From Dallia pectoralis (Eukaryota > Chordata > Actinopteri > Esociformes > Umbridae), in the NCBI GenBank assembly GCA_029465975.1, contig CM055740.1, forward strand, positions 1,799,267 to 1,863,266: a stretch of DNA of 64,000 bases, written 5' to 3'. Below, piece after piece: positions 1 to 28,977 of the stretch. The translations under genes and the position numbers were made by a program. The notes beneath the pieces are model-generated. The model made no database searches and was not told the DNA's origin. It worked only from the letters and a program-made list of their open reading frames with translations. The first letter of the stretch is position 1; each line of letters opens with the position of its first letter.

Positions 1-2110
1 TACACATCCAAATACACATCCAGATACACATCCAAATACACATCCAGATACACATCCAAATACACATCCAGATACACGTCCAAATACACGCCCAGGTACA
101 CATCCAGATACACGTCCAGATACACATCCAGATACACGTCCAGATACACGTCCAGATACACATCCAGATACACGTCCAGATACACGTCCAGATACACATC
201 CAGATACACATCCAAATACACGTCCAGATACACGTCCAAATACACATCCAGATACACGTCCAGATACACGTCCAGATACACATCCAGATACACATCCAGA
301 TACACGTCCAGATACACATCCAGATACACGTCCAGATACACGTCCAGATACACATCCAGATACACGTCCAGATACACGTCCAGATACACATCCAGATACA
401 CATCCAAATACACATCCAGATACACGTCCAAATACACATCCAGATACACATCCAAATACACATCCAGATACACATCCAGATACACATCCAGATACACGTC
501 CAAATACACGTCCAGATACACGTCCAAATACACGCCCAGATACACATCCAGATACACGTCCAGATACACATACAGATACACGTCCAGATACACGTCCAGA
601 TACACATCCAGATACACATCCAAATACACGTCCAGATACACGTCCAGATACACGTCCAGATACACGTCCAGATACACGTCCAGATACACGTCCAGATACA
701 CATCCAGATACACGTCCAGATACACATCCAGATACACATCCAGATACACGTCCAGATACACGTCCAGATACACATCCAGATACACGTCCAGATACACGTC
801 CAGATACACGTCCAGATACACATTCAGATACACATCCACATGCTCGTCCAGATACTCATCCAGATACACGTCCAGATACACGTCCAGATACACATCCAGA
901 TACACGTCCAGATACATGTCCAGATACACGTCCAGATACACATCCAGATACACATCCAGATACACATCCAGATACACGTCCAGATACACGTCCAGATACA
1001 CGTCCAGATACACATCCAGATACACATCCAGATACACATCCAGATACACATCCAGATACACGTCCAGATACACATCCAGATACACGTCCAGATACACGTC
1101 CAGATACACATCCAGATACACGTCCAGATACACATCCAGATACACGTCCAGATACACATCCAGATACACGTCCAGATACACATCCAGATACACGTCCAGA
1201 TACACGTCCAGATACACGTCCAGATACACATCCAGATACACGTCCAGATACACGTCCAGATACACGTCCAGATACACGTCCAGATACACATCCAGATACA
1301 CGTCCAGATACACATCCAGATACACGTCCAGATACACGTCCAGATACACGTCCAGATACACATCCAGATACACATCCAAATACACATCCAGATACACGTC
1401 CAAATACACATCCAGATACACATCCAAATACACATCCAGATACACATCCAAATACACATCCAGATACACGTCCAAATACACGCCCAGATACACATCCAGA
1501 TACACGTCCAGATACACATCCAGATACACGTCCAGATACACGTCCAGATACACATCCAGATACACATCCAGATACACGTCCAGATACACGTCCAGATACA
1601 CGTCCAGATACACATCCAGATACACATCCAGATACACGTCCAGATACACGTCCAGATACACATCCAGATACACGTCCACATGCTCGTCCAGATACTCATC
1701 CAGATACACGTCCAAATACACATCCAGATACACATCCAAATACACATCCAGATACACATCCAGATACACGTCCAGATACACGTCCAGATACACATCCAGA
1801 TACACGTCCAGATACACATCCAGATACACGTCCAGATACACGTCCAGATACACGTCCAGATACACGTCCAGATACACATCCAGATACACGTCCAGATACA
1901 CATCCAGATACACGTCCAGATACACGTCCAGATACACGTCCAGATACACATTCAGATACACATCCACATGCTCGTCCAGATACTCATCCAGATACACGTC
2001 CAGATACACGTCCAGATACACGTCCAGATACACATCCAGATACACGTCCAGATACACATCCAGATACACGTCCAGATACACATCCAGATACACGTCCAGA
2101 TACTCATCCA
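1..2110. repeat. 12-bp minisatellite in a myrf intron
   Basis: About 175 copies of a 12-bp unit (tacacRtccaga) run from the window edge to about 2110, so the true left end is outside. Variation is mostly at one purine (cac-A/G-tcc) and an aga/aaa change. Because 12 is a multiple of 3, several frames stay open for hundreds of codons on both strands (for example 840-2138 + and 824-1951 -). These have only 4-residue periodic composition and are not genes. The array lies directly upstream of a myrf exon, so it is intronic. Confidence 0.95.
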
Positions 2111-2151
2111 GATACGGGTTATTTTCAGAAATCTCTAACTTGGTTTTCCAG

Positions 2152-16890
<14,739 letters not shown>

Positions 16891-19800
16891 CAGACAAGAA
16901 AACATAGAATATAAACTGGTTTATCCTCAATCTTTCACCTCCTGATCTGACCCCATGGTTGTTAAACTCCCACACCTCCTGATCTGACCCCATGGTTGTT
17001 AAACTCCCACACCTCCTGATCTGACCCCATGGTTGTAAAACTCCCACACCTCCTGATCTGACCCCATGGTTGTAAAACTCCCACACCTCCTGATCTGACC
17101 CCATGGTTGTTAAATTCTTACACCTCCTGATTTGACCTCATGGTTGTTAAATTCTCACACCTTCTGATCTGACCCCAGGTTTTCTAAACTATCTCTCATT
17201 AAGTGATTGAATAGTTGTTTTCTCTAACTAGATTTTTTTGAGAAGTATCAATAACTCACCAGTTCAGATACACTAACTGTACCTGTGACTAATTATACTT
17301 TCTCAGTAGCATTTGTATGGATGGGAGACATTATCTGTTCTTGTCCACAATATGTTAAGATCAAATGAGAGGGACCTGACAGGCTAACATAAATGTTGGC
17401 CATTAGAAGGTATAGTTTGTGCATCAACTAAAATGAATCCTTCCTAAAGAACAGATCAGAATGCTACACCCATTATAACTAAAAATATATTTCTTGTTGT
17501 AAATGTATAGTTTCTTCACACATTTGATTTGCCTACTTTATCTACTCTGTAACCATTCCTCGATTAACTGACAACAAACGAACAAACTGAGGATTTCATG
17601 CAGATTTTGAGATTGCCCTTTGTGCCATTGAGAGACATGTTTAGCCAAGTGCCCAGCTGGTGCTGCAGAAACCTGTGTTAACCCGTGTTAACCTGTGTTA
17701 TGTTAACCTTATGTTACTGAACTGATGCATTCTAGGTCTGGATCATGTTATCATATGATTTTCTTTATAATTCAACTCTGACTGTTTATACAGATGTTCT
17801 TATCATACTCCGATATGGGTGCACATATATGATAGGATACAAAATCAAAGTCTTTGAATCACAGCTGTGAAGCCCCCCCCCCATTCATAAATATAATTCA
17901 TCTGCACAGTTAGCTGAATATAAAGAACTCCTGTGTGACCCTTTTTTCAAGAGTACAGTAGTACATAGAACTAATGACTCACAACGCCTGATTTGACTGG
18001 ACCACAAAGTGCCAAAACACTCATTACAATGTATGATCTCAGCAGCTGCATTTTATGTTCTGGAACACAGGAACCACAGACTAAGTGCGACTTTCTGCAT
18101 TTTCTGATTCTAATTCTATACACTATACTGGAACAGTCAAACACTGGTTCTAGAACCATATCATTACTGTAGTTCCATGATTCTAATTCTATACACGATA
18201 CTGGAACATTCAAACACTGGTTCTAGAACCATATCTTTACTGTAGTTCCACGATTCTAATTCTATACACTATACTGGAACATTCAGGCACTGGTTCTAGA
18301 ACCATATCATTACTGTAGTTCCATAATTCTAATTCTGTGACTGAATAGAGCTCTGTTTACACTGTAGAATCTTAGAAGCTAATAACTATTATTATTGATA
18401 TAAGAACACTGGAAACATTTTTACACTGTAACTTGGCCACTGGAAACATTTTTACACTGTAACTTGGCCACTGGAAACGTTTTTACACTGTAACTGGGCC
18501 ACTGGAAACGTGTACACTGTATCACTTTTACCAGATGTAATTGTTTGACCACAAGCAAATATAAAATGTGGAGTTAAGAATAATCACTGTCTTAGCATGT
18601 ATGTCTCTTTTATTTGTTTAAATTCAAGAAGATTGAACATCTCTTTCTGCACTCAATCATGATGTGGAAAACACACCTTTACATTTGAATTCTGTTTTTA
18701 AACCACTTATGCCTTATCTGTCTCAACAACAAGAAAAGTGTTTTTAATCTTCATCGCAAGACAGAAGCAGCCCATGAACTTTAATAATTTAATGCTGTCC
18801 ATGTGTGAGACACCGATATTGGACATTCTTTGTTAAAAAGAACAGCAGCGGCCATTTTGTGCCCTGGTCTTGTTCAACTGGAAGAGAAAACATTTGGCAA
18901 GCGTCCATTACAGCATCCTTCTGAAAGAGTCATGGATTGTATCCCCTGGACTATTGTATTATTATAGCCTCAGCATTCTCTGCTCTGGATCTATGCAACG
19001 CGTTTTGGTCTTCTCTGACTGGAAACAACAGCCATTCACAAAGCCATGTTGATAGAGATTCTCTCTGACTGGAAACAACAGCCATTCACAAAGCCATGTT
19101 GATAGAGATTCTCTCTGACTGGAAACAACAGCCATTCACAAAGCCATGTTGGTAGAGATTCTAACTGAAAACCCCACTGTTCACATGTATTGTTTTATTA
19201 GCATACAGCTTGTTGTGGCTCATTGCTCCTGACTAACCTAATTTACTGTTACTGGTTTCTTATGTTATGCAGTGATTTCAGGGTTTTTATCCGTCCATTG
19301 GTGAATCATGAAGGACTCTCTGGTGTGCAGAACATCTCTCTTGACCTGTCATGTATTTCCAAATCGAATACAAACAAACATAGTGAAAACGAATACATTT
19401 CATTGAAGATGATATACCATGATGATAATGTACTATAGTATATATCCAGTATGATTTTTGTAAGGTTATGCAGCAGTAGTTTTCTGTTGTAGCTTATTTA
19501 TGCTCCAAACAGCTTTCCCCATGAAACCAGCATAGCACTTCTAGTTTTGCACTGTATATATAAACTGCCTTATGGTCGTTCTGGTGGTTCCAATGGTTTC
19601 AAATGGTTTAGAAATGCATTTAATGTGACAGTGTAGCTTTATTTTCTAACATTATATGCTTCTTTTTACGTTGTTTTATCATTGTAGTTATATCGTAAAT
19701 ATGTCAACATTGTTATGCTTTATTCTGTGCCTATCAAAATCACAATTTGGCTTTTCCTGTGTAATTCACAAACTAACAGTACACACGCAATTGAGCATGC

Positions 19801-20100
19801 CGCAACACTTTAACTTAAGGGTGAAAACATTCATTTTAAAATATGTGTTTTGGATTGAAGCACTTCAGAACACCTAAATACTTTACAAACATTTGGCTAA
19901 GAATAAAAACCGCTGCCACTTACTCCCGACATTCAATTAAACTCTTTATAAATCTGTGCTATTTAGTCTTGCCTTAAACTTTGTTTTTAAAACATGATGA
20001 TAACATTTATTGTTTAGTCTTTTACTGTTTTTGTCTCATTTCTTGTTGATGTTGTCACAATAGGAATTCAGTTAATAAAATATTGATTGAGAACCAAGTG
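16891..20100 (+). other. myrf 3' UTR with tandem repeats and poly(A) signal
   Basis: There is no gene-like frame between the myrf stop (16888-16890) and the tmem258 promoter. The sequence is AT-rich and unique except for short tandem arrays: a 37-bp unit (ccatggttgttaaactccca) about seven times at 16930-17180, a 67-bp unit about three times at 18110-18330, and a roughly 46-bp unit three times at 19010-19160. AATAAA signals occur at about 19903 and at 20074-20079; the second is followed by a GT-rich stretch and is the best cleavage candidate. Assignment to the myrf 3' UTR is inference from position. Confidence 0.6.
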
Positions 20101-20409
20101 CGTGTGTGTTATTTTTGGTGGATTGGATGTATGAGAGAGGTGAACATGTTTCTGTAAAAGAGACATGGAGAGAGAGAGAAAGGGGGACAACTCCTATGTT
20201 ATTATTGAATAACATAAATAAGATTTATATTTCCAGTTATGTTTCCCTCCTGTCAATATCCCACATACATCCTGCAACGAACAGTACCGCTCCAGCCCGC
20301 TAGGTGGCGTAAGTGTATTTATGCTGACTCCAGAATGTCTGAGGAGTACGTGGCCTTTTTCCTCTTGAATTCTAGTCAGTAGGAGCAAGCAAACCAGAAA
20401 CCCATCAAA

Positions 20410-21819
<1,410 letters not shown>

Positions 21820-23454
21820 TGGGTAAGAGACACCAGAGAGACACACACACACCACAGAGAGAGGAGAGACACCACACAGGGAGAGGAGAGACAAACACCA
21901 CAGCCACTTATGCTGCACAGCTTCCTGCTGGCTTACTCTTAAATCTTCCCAAGTGTGCAACTGGGTTACCTCTTTCAACAAAGATTTTCCATGTCTATAA
22001 AGGTTTTGTATCTCTTATGTGTCACGACTGCAGCGCAAGCCGATTGTCAGATCAGTTTGATCAGAGTTGTGTGATTACTGTAGGAGTTGGTGAGATGGCA
22101 CAAATGCATATTATAACAGAATGGGAATGATAACCCAGGAATAATACATGATAAACATATAAACAAGAGTCTCAGTAATCTGACATCATCACAAAACGGT
22201 AACACAAGGACATTTTGTCTATTCAAATAAAGTGATCATAACTACAGTGTAGATATATAGTTAATGTTCTATATGACTGTTGTAGGTCAAAACAGATTTT
22301 CTTTTAATGGAATGTCTCCATTGGTGTAGAGCCCCCATCACTCCTGATAAGCTTGTTTGAGGCTACCAACCTCCTTTATAACCATGTGGTGTGCACCTGT
22401 CTGTCTATGTAGTATGACTCCCAAACACATTATTATTAATATATTAAAATGGGGTATTCACTGTCTGTGTTCTGTTACAGGTCTTTTACAGTTATATTGC
22501 CAAATTATATTAATACAGAAGAACATTCCAGTGGAGATGATGACAACACGGGTTCCTCAACAGAAGCTGGGTTACGGTCTTGGGTTTGCTGGCGCTTCAG
22601 AAGGTGGGATCACAGACATAACCCCCATTCTGTGTCTGTCCCAGGTTCGGCGTGGATTGGTTTAAAATAATAAAGACACATTTGTACAAAACCCCTGTGT
22701 GTGTCGTTTTTACTAATAGGTGAGCCAGTTTGATGCTTTTATTAGAATGCAGTAGCAATAAATGGCAGTGTTATCTAAAAAGCGCACCATACTGTTGTCT
22801 AAAAGTTCTTAAGACAAGCACTCAAAATGCCAGGCAGCCAAGAACATGAGTGATATCCATCTTTAAGATCTCCAGAAGGCGTCAGAGAAAATCCAGTATA
22901 GGTTTGCCGGACAAATCCCGAAGCCTATTTCAGCTAGCTTTAACACGTCTAGCAGTTCACGACCCCCTGGACAGTTAAAACAGTTGCTAACAGTCTGTTT
23001 GATGTTTGTTGCATTTGATCTTATCATGGGTTTCAATGCACCCAGACACATTGGTAACCTTACCTCTACCTGCTTCTTATTGACCTGAAGGTATTCTGAT
23101 ACCTGATAAAATCTGATTAGTAAGAAAAACAATGACATTCCTTTAGTTAATTTGGCCAATTAGCAAAGGGAATAGTGCGGGCTATTAATGGCTGCTGTGG
23201 AGGATATTCTGCAGGTGGGTGCTGTCTTTAAACCCATGATAATCTGAGAGCTAAGAATAGATTCGACGGTTGTTTCTAACCTTTCTAATCTGTCTACACG
23301 GTAATGCCCTGGGTATGACCTGACCCCTGTGTGGAACATGGTACGTATATAGGTACATATGTAATCACATGTGTTATCTGTGTCTGTCTTTAAAGCCAAG
23401 TCCTATTCAGGGTTTTGTCTCTGGTTAAGATTTGAATCCACTCAGGATACACAT
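21820..23454. other. Intergenic region between tmem258 and tmem138 (convergent)
   Basis: I see no supported gene. Short open frames on both strands (for example 22863-23159 - and 22357-22665 +) lack splice structure or recognisable families. tmem258 probably ends near the AATAAA at 22669. A minus-strand AATAAA (tttatt at 23455-23460) could end tmem138. Confidence 0.6.
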
Positions 23455-23739
23455 TTTATTCCTTAATTTAGTCGACAACTTTTGGGGTTCTGATTGTGCA
23501 CTATTTGGAGTAACTTGCCATTTAGAACACAGATGATATCTAATGTGAATAGAAACACCAATATAAATGAATACATTTGTTACCTATGTAACAATATAAA
23601 ACATATCTATGCTTTGGACTGTTATGAGCACACAGTTCATATTCCAGTGGAGCAGTACAACGTGTTCCTCCAGAACCTTTCACCGGCCATGGCCAGATTG
23701 ATCCTCTCTACAATGACCCAGTCAGTGAAGGTTTCTGGA

Positions 23740-24445
23740 TCAGGCCCATCTGTTCGTCCTGAATTGGTGGTGAGGGTTTCTGGGTCAGGCCCCATCTGGT
23801 TGTTCTGGAAAGTGGTGAGGGTTTCTGGGTCAGGCCCGTCTGTTCATCCTGAATTGGTGGTGAGGGTTTCTGGGTCAGACCTCGTCTGGTTGTTCTGGAT
23901 GGTGGTGAGGGTTTCTGGGTCAGGCCCATCTGTTCATCCTGGGTGGTGGTGAGGGTTTCTGGGTCAGGCCCGTCTGTTCATCCTGAATTGGTGGTGAGGG
24001 TTTCTGGGTCAGACCTCGTCTGGTTGTTCTGGATGGTGGTGAGGGTTTCTGGGTCAGGCCCATCTGTTCATCCTGGGTGGTGGTGAGGGTTTCTGGGTCA
24101 GGCCCGTCTGTTCATCCTGAATTGGTGGTGAGGGTTTCTGGGTCAGACCTCGTCTGGTTGTTCTGGATGGTGGTGAGGGTTTCTGGGTCAGGCCCATCTG
24201 TTCATCCTGGGTGGTGGTGAGGGTTTCTGGGTCAGACCCCATCTGTTCATCCTGGGTGGTGGTGAGGGTTTCTGGGTCAGGCCCGTCTGTTCATCCTGGG
24301 TGGTGGTGAGGGTTTCTGGGTCAGGCCCGTCTGTTCATCCTGGATGGTGGTGAGGGTTTCTGGGTCAGGCCCGTCTGTTCATCCTGGATGGTGGTGGTGA
24401 GGGTTTCTGGGTCAGACCCCATCTGTTCATCCTGGGTGGTGGTGG
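23740..24445. repeat. 45-bp minisatellite in the tmem138 3' UTR
   Basis: About 15 copies of a 45-bp unit (ggtggtgagggtttctgggt, then caggcccgtctgttcatcct, then gaatt or a variant). It begins only about 10 bp past the tmem138 stop codon (24455-24457, minus strand), so it should be transcribed as the 3' UTR. Minus-strand frames over it are repeat artefacts. Confidence 0.9.
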
Positions 24446-24454
24446 TCAGGGTTC

Positions 24455-26469
24455 TCACCCTAACTGACGAGCTCTGGTGAACGCATCCCTCAGCCAGGCA
24501 GAGTCCTCATACAGCCGCGGATCCCCCAGGCACTCTGCGGTCCGTTTGTAAAAGTAGTAATATAGAACCGCCGCTGTGGGCGACAGCAACCGTTAAACAC
24601 ACCGCAAACACGAAACACAACACTGCTGTTAAGTCCACTATAACAGCCAACACCTGGGTCAACTAAATAAACTGTGGAGAAGCAACTGGAAAACACAGGT
24701 GATAATAGCTGACTAATGCAGGGCACCGCACCTTTTTCCTTAGGACTTACCAACCCTCTGAAAAACAAAAAGCACTTGGAGACCGTTGGTCCAGATGAAC
24801 TGATTGGATTCCAACCACCTCAGGTTCTAGAGGAAACATAGCAGTACAAATTACGTTGTGTACACAGCATGAATTTAAAATTAACACACTCTAAAACTTA
24901 ACCCAAAAGGTTCTCTGAAGAATCATGAATAAGGAGCTACGTGAAGAACACCACAGATAAGTTCTTCAGAAAACTTTAAGGCTTTCCATCACATGTTCAG
25001 TTGAAAGAAACCCTAATAAGAACCATGTGCACATGATTGCGTACCATTATCCAGCAGTGAAAGGAGATGCTGAGTGTGAGGTAGAGAGCAGACAGCAACA
25101 GGAGGGCCTTAAACCGCTCCAGAAGCAGAGAAACCAGTCCGACCTGGAACACGTATGTGTTGAACATCATCAGGAGGACAATGATCACGTTAAACAGGAT
25201 GCCTATGTCCTGGATGCTGAAACACACAGGTTATAACACAGGTTATAACACAGTTATAATGTCATCAGTAGAAGGTGAATGCCTATGTCCTGGATGCTGA
25301 AACAAACAGGTTATAACACAGTTATAATGTCATCAGTAGAAGGTGAATGCCTATGTCCTGGATGCTGAAACACACAGGTTATAACACAGGTTATAACACA
25401 GTTATAATGTCATCAGTAGAAGGTGAATGCCTATGTCCTGGATGCTGAAACACACAGGTTATAACACAGGTTATAACACAGTTATAATGTCATCAGTAGA
25501 AGGTGAATGCCTATGTCCTGGATGCTGAAACACACAGGTTATAACACAGGTTATAACACAGTTATAATGTCATCAGTAGAAGGTGAATGCCTATGTCCTG
25601 GATGCTGAAACACACAGGTTATAACACAGGTTATAACACAGTTATAATGTCATCAGTAGAAGGTGAATGCCTATGTCCTGGATGCTGAAACACACAGGTT
25701 ATAACACAGGTTATAACACAGTTATAATGTCATCAGTAGAAGGTGAATGCCTATGTCCTGGATGCTGAAACACACAGGTTATAACACAGGTTATAACACA
25801 GTTATAATGTCATCAGTAGAAGGTGAATGCCTATGTCCTGGATGCTGAAACACACAGGTTATAACACAGGTTATAACACAGTTATAATGTCATCAGTAGA
25901 AGGTGAATGCCTATGTCCTGGATGCTGAAACAAACAGGTTATAACACAGTTATAATGTCATCAGTAGAAGGTGAATGCCTATGTCCTGGATGCTGAAACA
26001 CACAGGTTATAACACAGGTTATAACACAGGTTATAACACAGTTATAATGTCATCAGTAGAAGGTGAATGCCTATGTCCTGGATGCTGAAACACACAGGTT
26101 ATAACACAGGTTATAACACAGTTATAATGTCATCAGTAGAAGGTGAATGCCTATGTCCTGGATGCTGAAACACACAGGTTATAACACAGTTATAATGTCA
26201 TCAGTAGAAGGTGAATGCCTATGTCCTGGATGCTGAAACAAACAGGTTATAACACAGGTTATTATGATAATAATAACACACATACATGAACAGCACTAAC
26301 AAGTGAAGAGCTAATGAGTTATATAGAGATAACACACATACATGAACAGCACCAGCTGAATGACGGGCGCCACCCTCAGCAGCTCACTGAAGGAGTTAAC
26401 AAACAGGTCGAAGGTCAACAGGGACAGCTGGACCAGCAGCACCAACGAGTAGTTGTTTGTCTGAAGCAT
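24455..26469 (-). CDS. tmem138: Transmembrane protein 138 (ciliary membrane protein)
   Basis: TMEM138 is a four-pass membrane protein needed for cilium function; human mutations cause Joubert syndrome. Minus-strand exons in order: 26469-26342, 25216-25045, 24826-24751, 24573-24455. They total 495 nt, or 164 aa plus stop (human 162). The start reads [12 protein letters not shown] and the end RARQLG. Hydrophobic segments fall at about residues 8-28, 36-62, 70-93 and 119-135. Conserved stretches include [21 protein letters not shown] and [15 protein letters not shown]. In tetrapods it sits beside TMEM216; here its neighbours are tmem258 (convergent) and cracr2b (divergent). Intron 1 holds a large repeat built from its own exon 2 acceptor, and a second repeat lies upstream. 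The start matches the family N-terminus. Confidence 0.97.
25200..26255. repeat. 80-bp repeat of the tmem138 exon 2 acceptor
   Basis: About 13 copies of an 80-bp unit (a few about 13 bp shorter). Each carries gcctatgtcctggatgctga followed by aacacacagg. On the minus strand this is a pyrimidine tract, tttcag, then catccaggacataggc, identical to the start of exon 2 (ends 25216). The array therefore consists of copied acceptors plus at least 16 bases of exon. Confidence 0.93.
26270..26355. repeat. Two-copy repeat of the tmem138 exon 1 donor
   Basis: The segment acacacatacatgaacagca occurs at about 26276-26295 and again at 26332-26351. On the minus strand this is the end of exon 1 (tgctgttcat) plus donor gtatgtgtgt. 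The copy nearer to exon 1 is the functional one (exon ends at 26342). Confidence 0.85.
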
Positions 26470-26539
26470 CTCAACGGTTAGGGGTAGATAGTCTGGCTAT
26501 GAAGCCTTGTCGACAGACGCTCTGGGGCTTCACTTCAGC

Positions 26540-27165
26540 CTCTGGCCCCTGCTCCCCTCGTATCTGGCTCTTCTGGCCCCTGCTCCCCTCGTCTCTGGCT
26601 CTTCTGGCCCCTGCTCCCCTCGTCTCTGGCTCTTCTGGCTCCCCTCGTCTCAGCCTCTTTTGGCCCCTGCTCCCCTCGTCTCTGGCTCTTCTGGCTCCCC
26701 TCGTCTCAGCCTCTTTTGGCCCCTGCTCCCCTCGTCTCTGGCTCTTCTGGCCCCTGCTCCTCTCGTCTCTTCTGGCCCCTGCTCCCCTCGTCTCTGGCTC
26801 TTCTGGCCCCTGCTCCTCTCGTCTCTTCTGGCCCCTGCTCCCCTTGTCTCTGGCTCTTCTGGCCCCTGCTCCTCTCGTCTCTTCTGGCCCCTGCTCCCCT
26901 TGTCTCTGGCTCTTCTGGCTCCTGCTCCCTTCGTCTCTGTCTCTTCTGGCCCCTGCTCCCCTTGTCTCTGGCTCTTCTGGCTCCTGCTCCCTTCGTCTCT
27001 GTCTCTTCTGGCCCCTGCTCCCCTTGTCTCTGGCTCTTCTGGCTCCTGCTCCCTTCGTCTCTGTCTCTTCTGGCCCCTGCTCCCCTTGTCTCTGGCTCTT
27101 CTGGCTCCTGCTCCCTTCGTCTCGAGCTCTTCTGGCTCCCCTCGTCTCTGGCTCTTCTGGCCCCT
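26540..27165. repeat. About 31-bp pyrimidine-rich minisatellite upstream of tmem138
   Basis: About 23 copies of ctcccctcgtctctggctct + tctggcccctg, with 20-bp deletion variants. Frames of 150-250 codons open on both strands; they are periodic and have no homology I recognise. Confidence 0.92.
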
Positions 27166-28487
27166 GTTGGGGTTTGATCCTCAATCCTGCTTACCTGACC
27201 TGGTTTACAGTCAACACCCTATAGACCGACCACAGTCTATGGTTGTTTAGAGGTCTTTAGTTTTTAAATTCATAATTTTTATGTAAAAATCTCTATCCTA
27301 ATTATAGTGTTGAGTGAAATCCATTCTGGACGGGTTCTGTCAAAGCAAGACATTCAACAATTCCCTCAGAAGTCTTTCTGTGTACTGTGCATTTCTCCAG
27401 AGTTTAGAACCATAGGCTGTAGCTGTAGTCCAGGAAGAAAACATATCAATCTTGATCATTGGCGAACATATTAGATCAAACTGAATAGATCCTACAGGAA
27501 GATAATGTCCAGGAGAGCAAGAAGAAAGGTTTGCTTGGCATCATCTTCTCGACCTATTGGTCACCTTGTTTAGCCATGTAGTCTTTCCTGAAAGAGATGT
27601 CAAATGGTTCAATTGGTATGGTATATTTCAGCAATAGGTGCTGCCTTTGTCAATTTCATTAGCTAAGTCAAGTTAAGAAAATAATTCCGACGTGAATATA
27701 ATGTTTCAGAGAAGGCAGAATAAATCCCCCGCCGTGCTCACATGTCCGTTCAAAAAGCCAAAGTGCCGAGGGGTCTAACGAACTAAGTGAAGTCTGTTAA
27801 ACAGTTCTGCAGCTACTAGGAGGTCATTGAAGATTATAAGTCCCAAATGCCGCTCTATTGCCTTCGCTTTCTTGATTCAGTGCGCAGTATTAGTGTGGGA
27901 GTGTCTGTAGTAAGCGACACACCGTGGGGTGTCACGTGGCTGCCCCCTTAGTTACGCCAAGCTAATATACCCTGGCTAGCAACACGTGTTGTTTACATTA
28001 CCCTAAATCTGGTCATTATACTGAGAACCAACTTTATTACTGTATACAGGCAACCTGTATAGCGAAATATTTTAAAAAAAAATGGCCATGCAATGTTGGC
28101 ATAGTATAATGCGGTGTTACCTATCTACCTAGTAGTAGCTAGATATAAGTGTGGACTTGATTAGCATGCGAGCTAACTTCAGCTATTTAGCTAATTCACA
28201 TTCCTAGCTATCCCAATGATAACTGATGATAATATTGGCTATCAACGCTATGTCATTGGATCTGTTGATATGTGCAATTTAGTACAAAGACGTCTACCTT
28301 ATTGTAAATGGTTTGGCCCACGTATTGAATGGCTTCCTCCTCCCCCGTGTTTAAAGCTAAAACAACTCTACTAGCACAAGAACGCGTTCCCTCTGACACC
28401 ATGGTAACGCGATTACCGTTCACCATCGAATAGAGGAGCATTGCGTTTATGCCTGAGCACACGAAGCTTTAAGGTAACAGCAACTAG
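27166..28487. promoter_or_regulatory. Divergent promoter region of tmem138 and cracr2b
   Basis: There is no supported coding gene. tmem138 (minus) and cracr2b (plus) start on opposite sides, so transcription of both probably begins here, most likely around 28300-28470 where CpG dinucleotides are commoner. A minus-strand frame at 28462-28298 ends exactly at a possible donor (gtagac). If spliced to the tmem138 exon at gttgag-ATG, it would be in frame, giving either a 5' UTR exon or an N-terminal extension. I prefer 5' UTR because human exon 1 is non-coding. Boundaries are inferred. Confidence 0.4.
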
Positions 28488-28890
28488 CTCTACTGCGCTC
28501 TCTACAGAGCATTACGATAACACCAACTGGCTCTAATGCGCTCTCTACAGAGCATTTCGGTAACACCAACTGGCTCTACTGCGCTCTCTACAGAGCATTA
28601 CGGTAACACCAGCTGGCTCTACTGCACTCTCTACAGATCATTACGGTTACACCAGCTGGCTCTACTGCGCTCTCTACAGAGCTTTTCGGTAACACCAACT
28701 GGCTCTACTGCGCTCTCTACAGAGCATTTCGGTAACACCAACTGGCTCTACTGCGCTCTCTACGAGGCATTACGGTAACACCAATTGGCTCTACTGCGCT
28801 CTCTACAGAGCATTATGGTAACACCAATTGGCTTTACTGCGCTCTCTACAGAGCATTACGGTAACACCAATTGGCTCTACTGCGCTCTCT
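28488..28890. repeat. 43-bp minisatellite ending at a cracr2b 5' exon
   Basis: About ten copies of agcattacggtaacaccaac + tggctctactgcgctctcta + cag. Each unit contains a possible donor (cg-gtaaca) and a possible acceptor (ctctctacag). The last acceptor opens the exon at 28895. Confidence 0.9.
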
Positions 28891-28894
28891 ACAG

Positions 28895-28977
28895 ACATGC
28901 AGCAGATGGTTCAAAGTTTCTGGGAGAACCCACAGGTGTTTTGTCTGTATACACCTGCTAAGAAAAATATCGGAGAG
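28895..28977 (+). other. cracr2b: Probable 5' UTR exon of cracr2b with an upstream ORF
   Basis: The segment lies between ctctctacag (28885-28894) and a consensus donor gtgagt at 28978. It contains ATG at 28897-28899 and 27 open codons to its end. Joined to the next exon at 31213 this frame reads GAG-TGA, so it cannot be the N-terminus of cracr2b and would be an upstream ORF whose stop overlaps the main ATG (TGATG). The exon is inferred from splice signals only. Confidence 0.45.

Noticed and set aside
22863..23399. Minus-strand frames of 79-98 codons
   Set aside because: Isolated, no splice-site context or recognisable domain; could be chance. Not called.
26471..27250. Frames on both strands over the ctcccctcgtctctggctct array as an unknown repetitive protein gene
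   Set aside because: Frames alternate with unit deletions, composition follows the repeat and there are no splice or family signals; it is upstream sequence of tmem138.
28253..28462. 69-codon minus-strand frame as a separate small gene
   Set aside because: It ends at a possible donor and lies where the tmem138 5' UTR should be; no family recognised. Kept only as a possible 5' exon.
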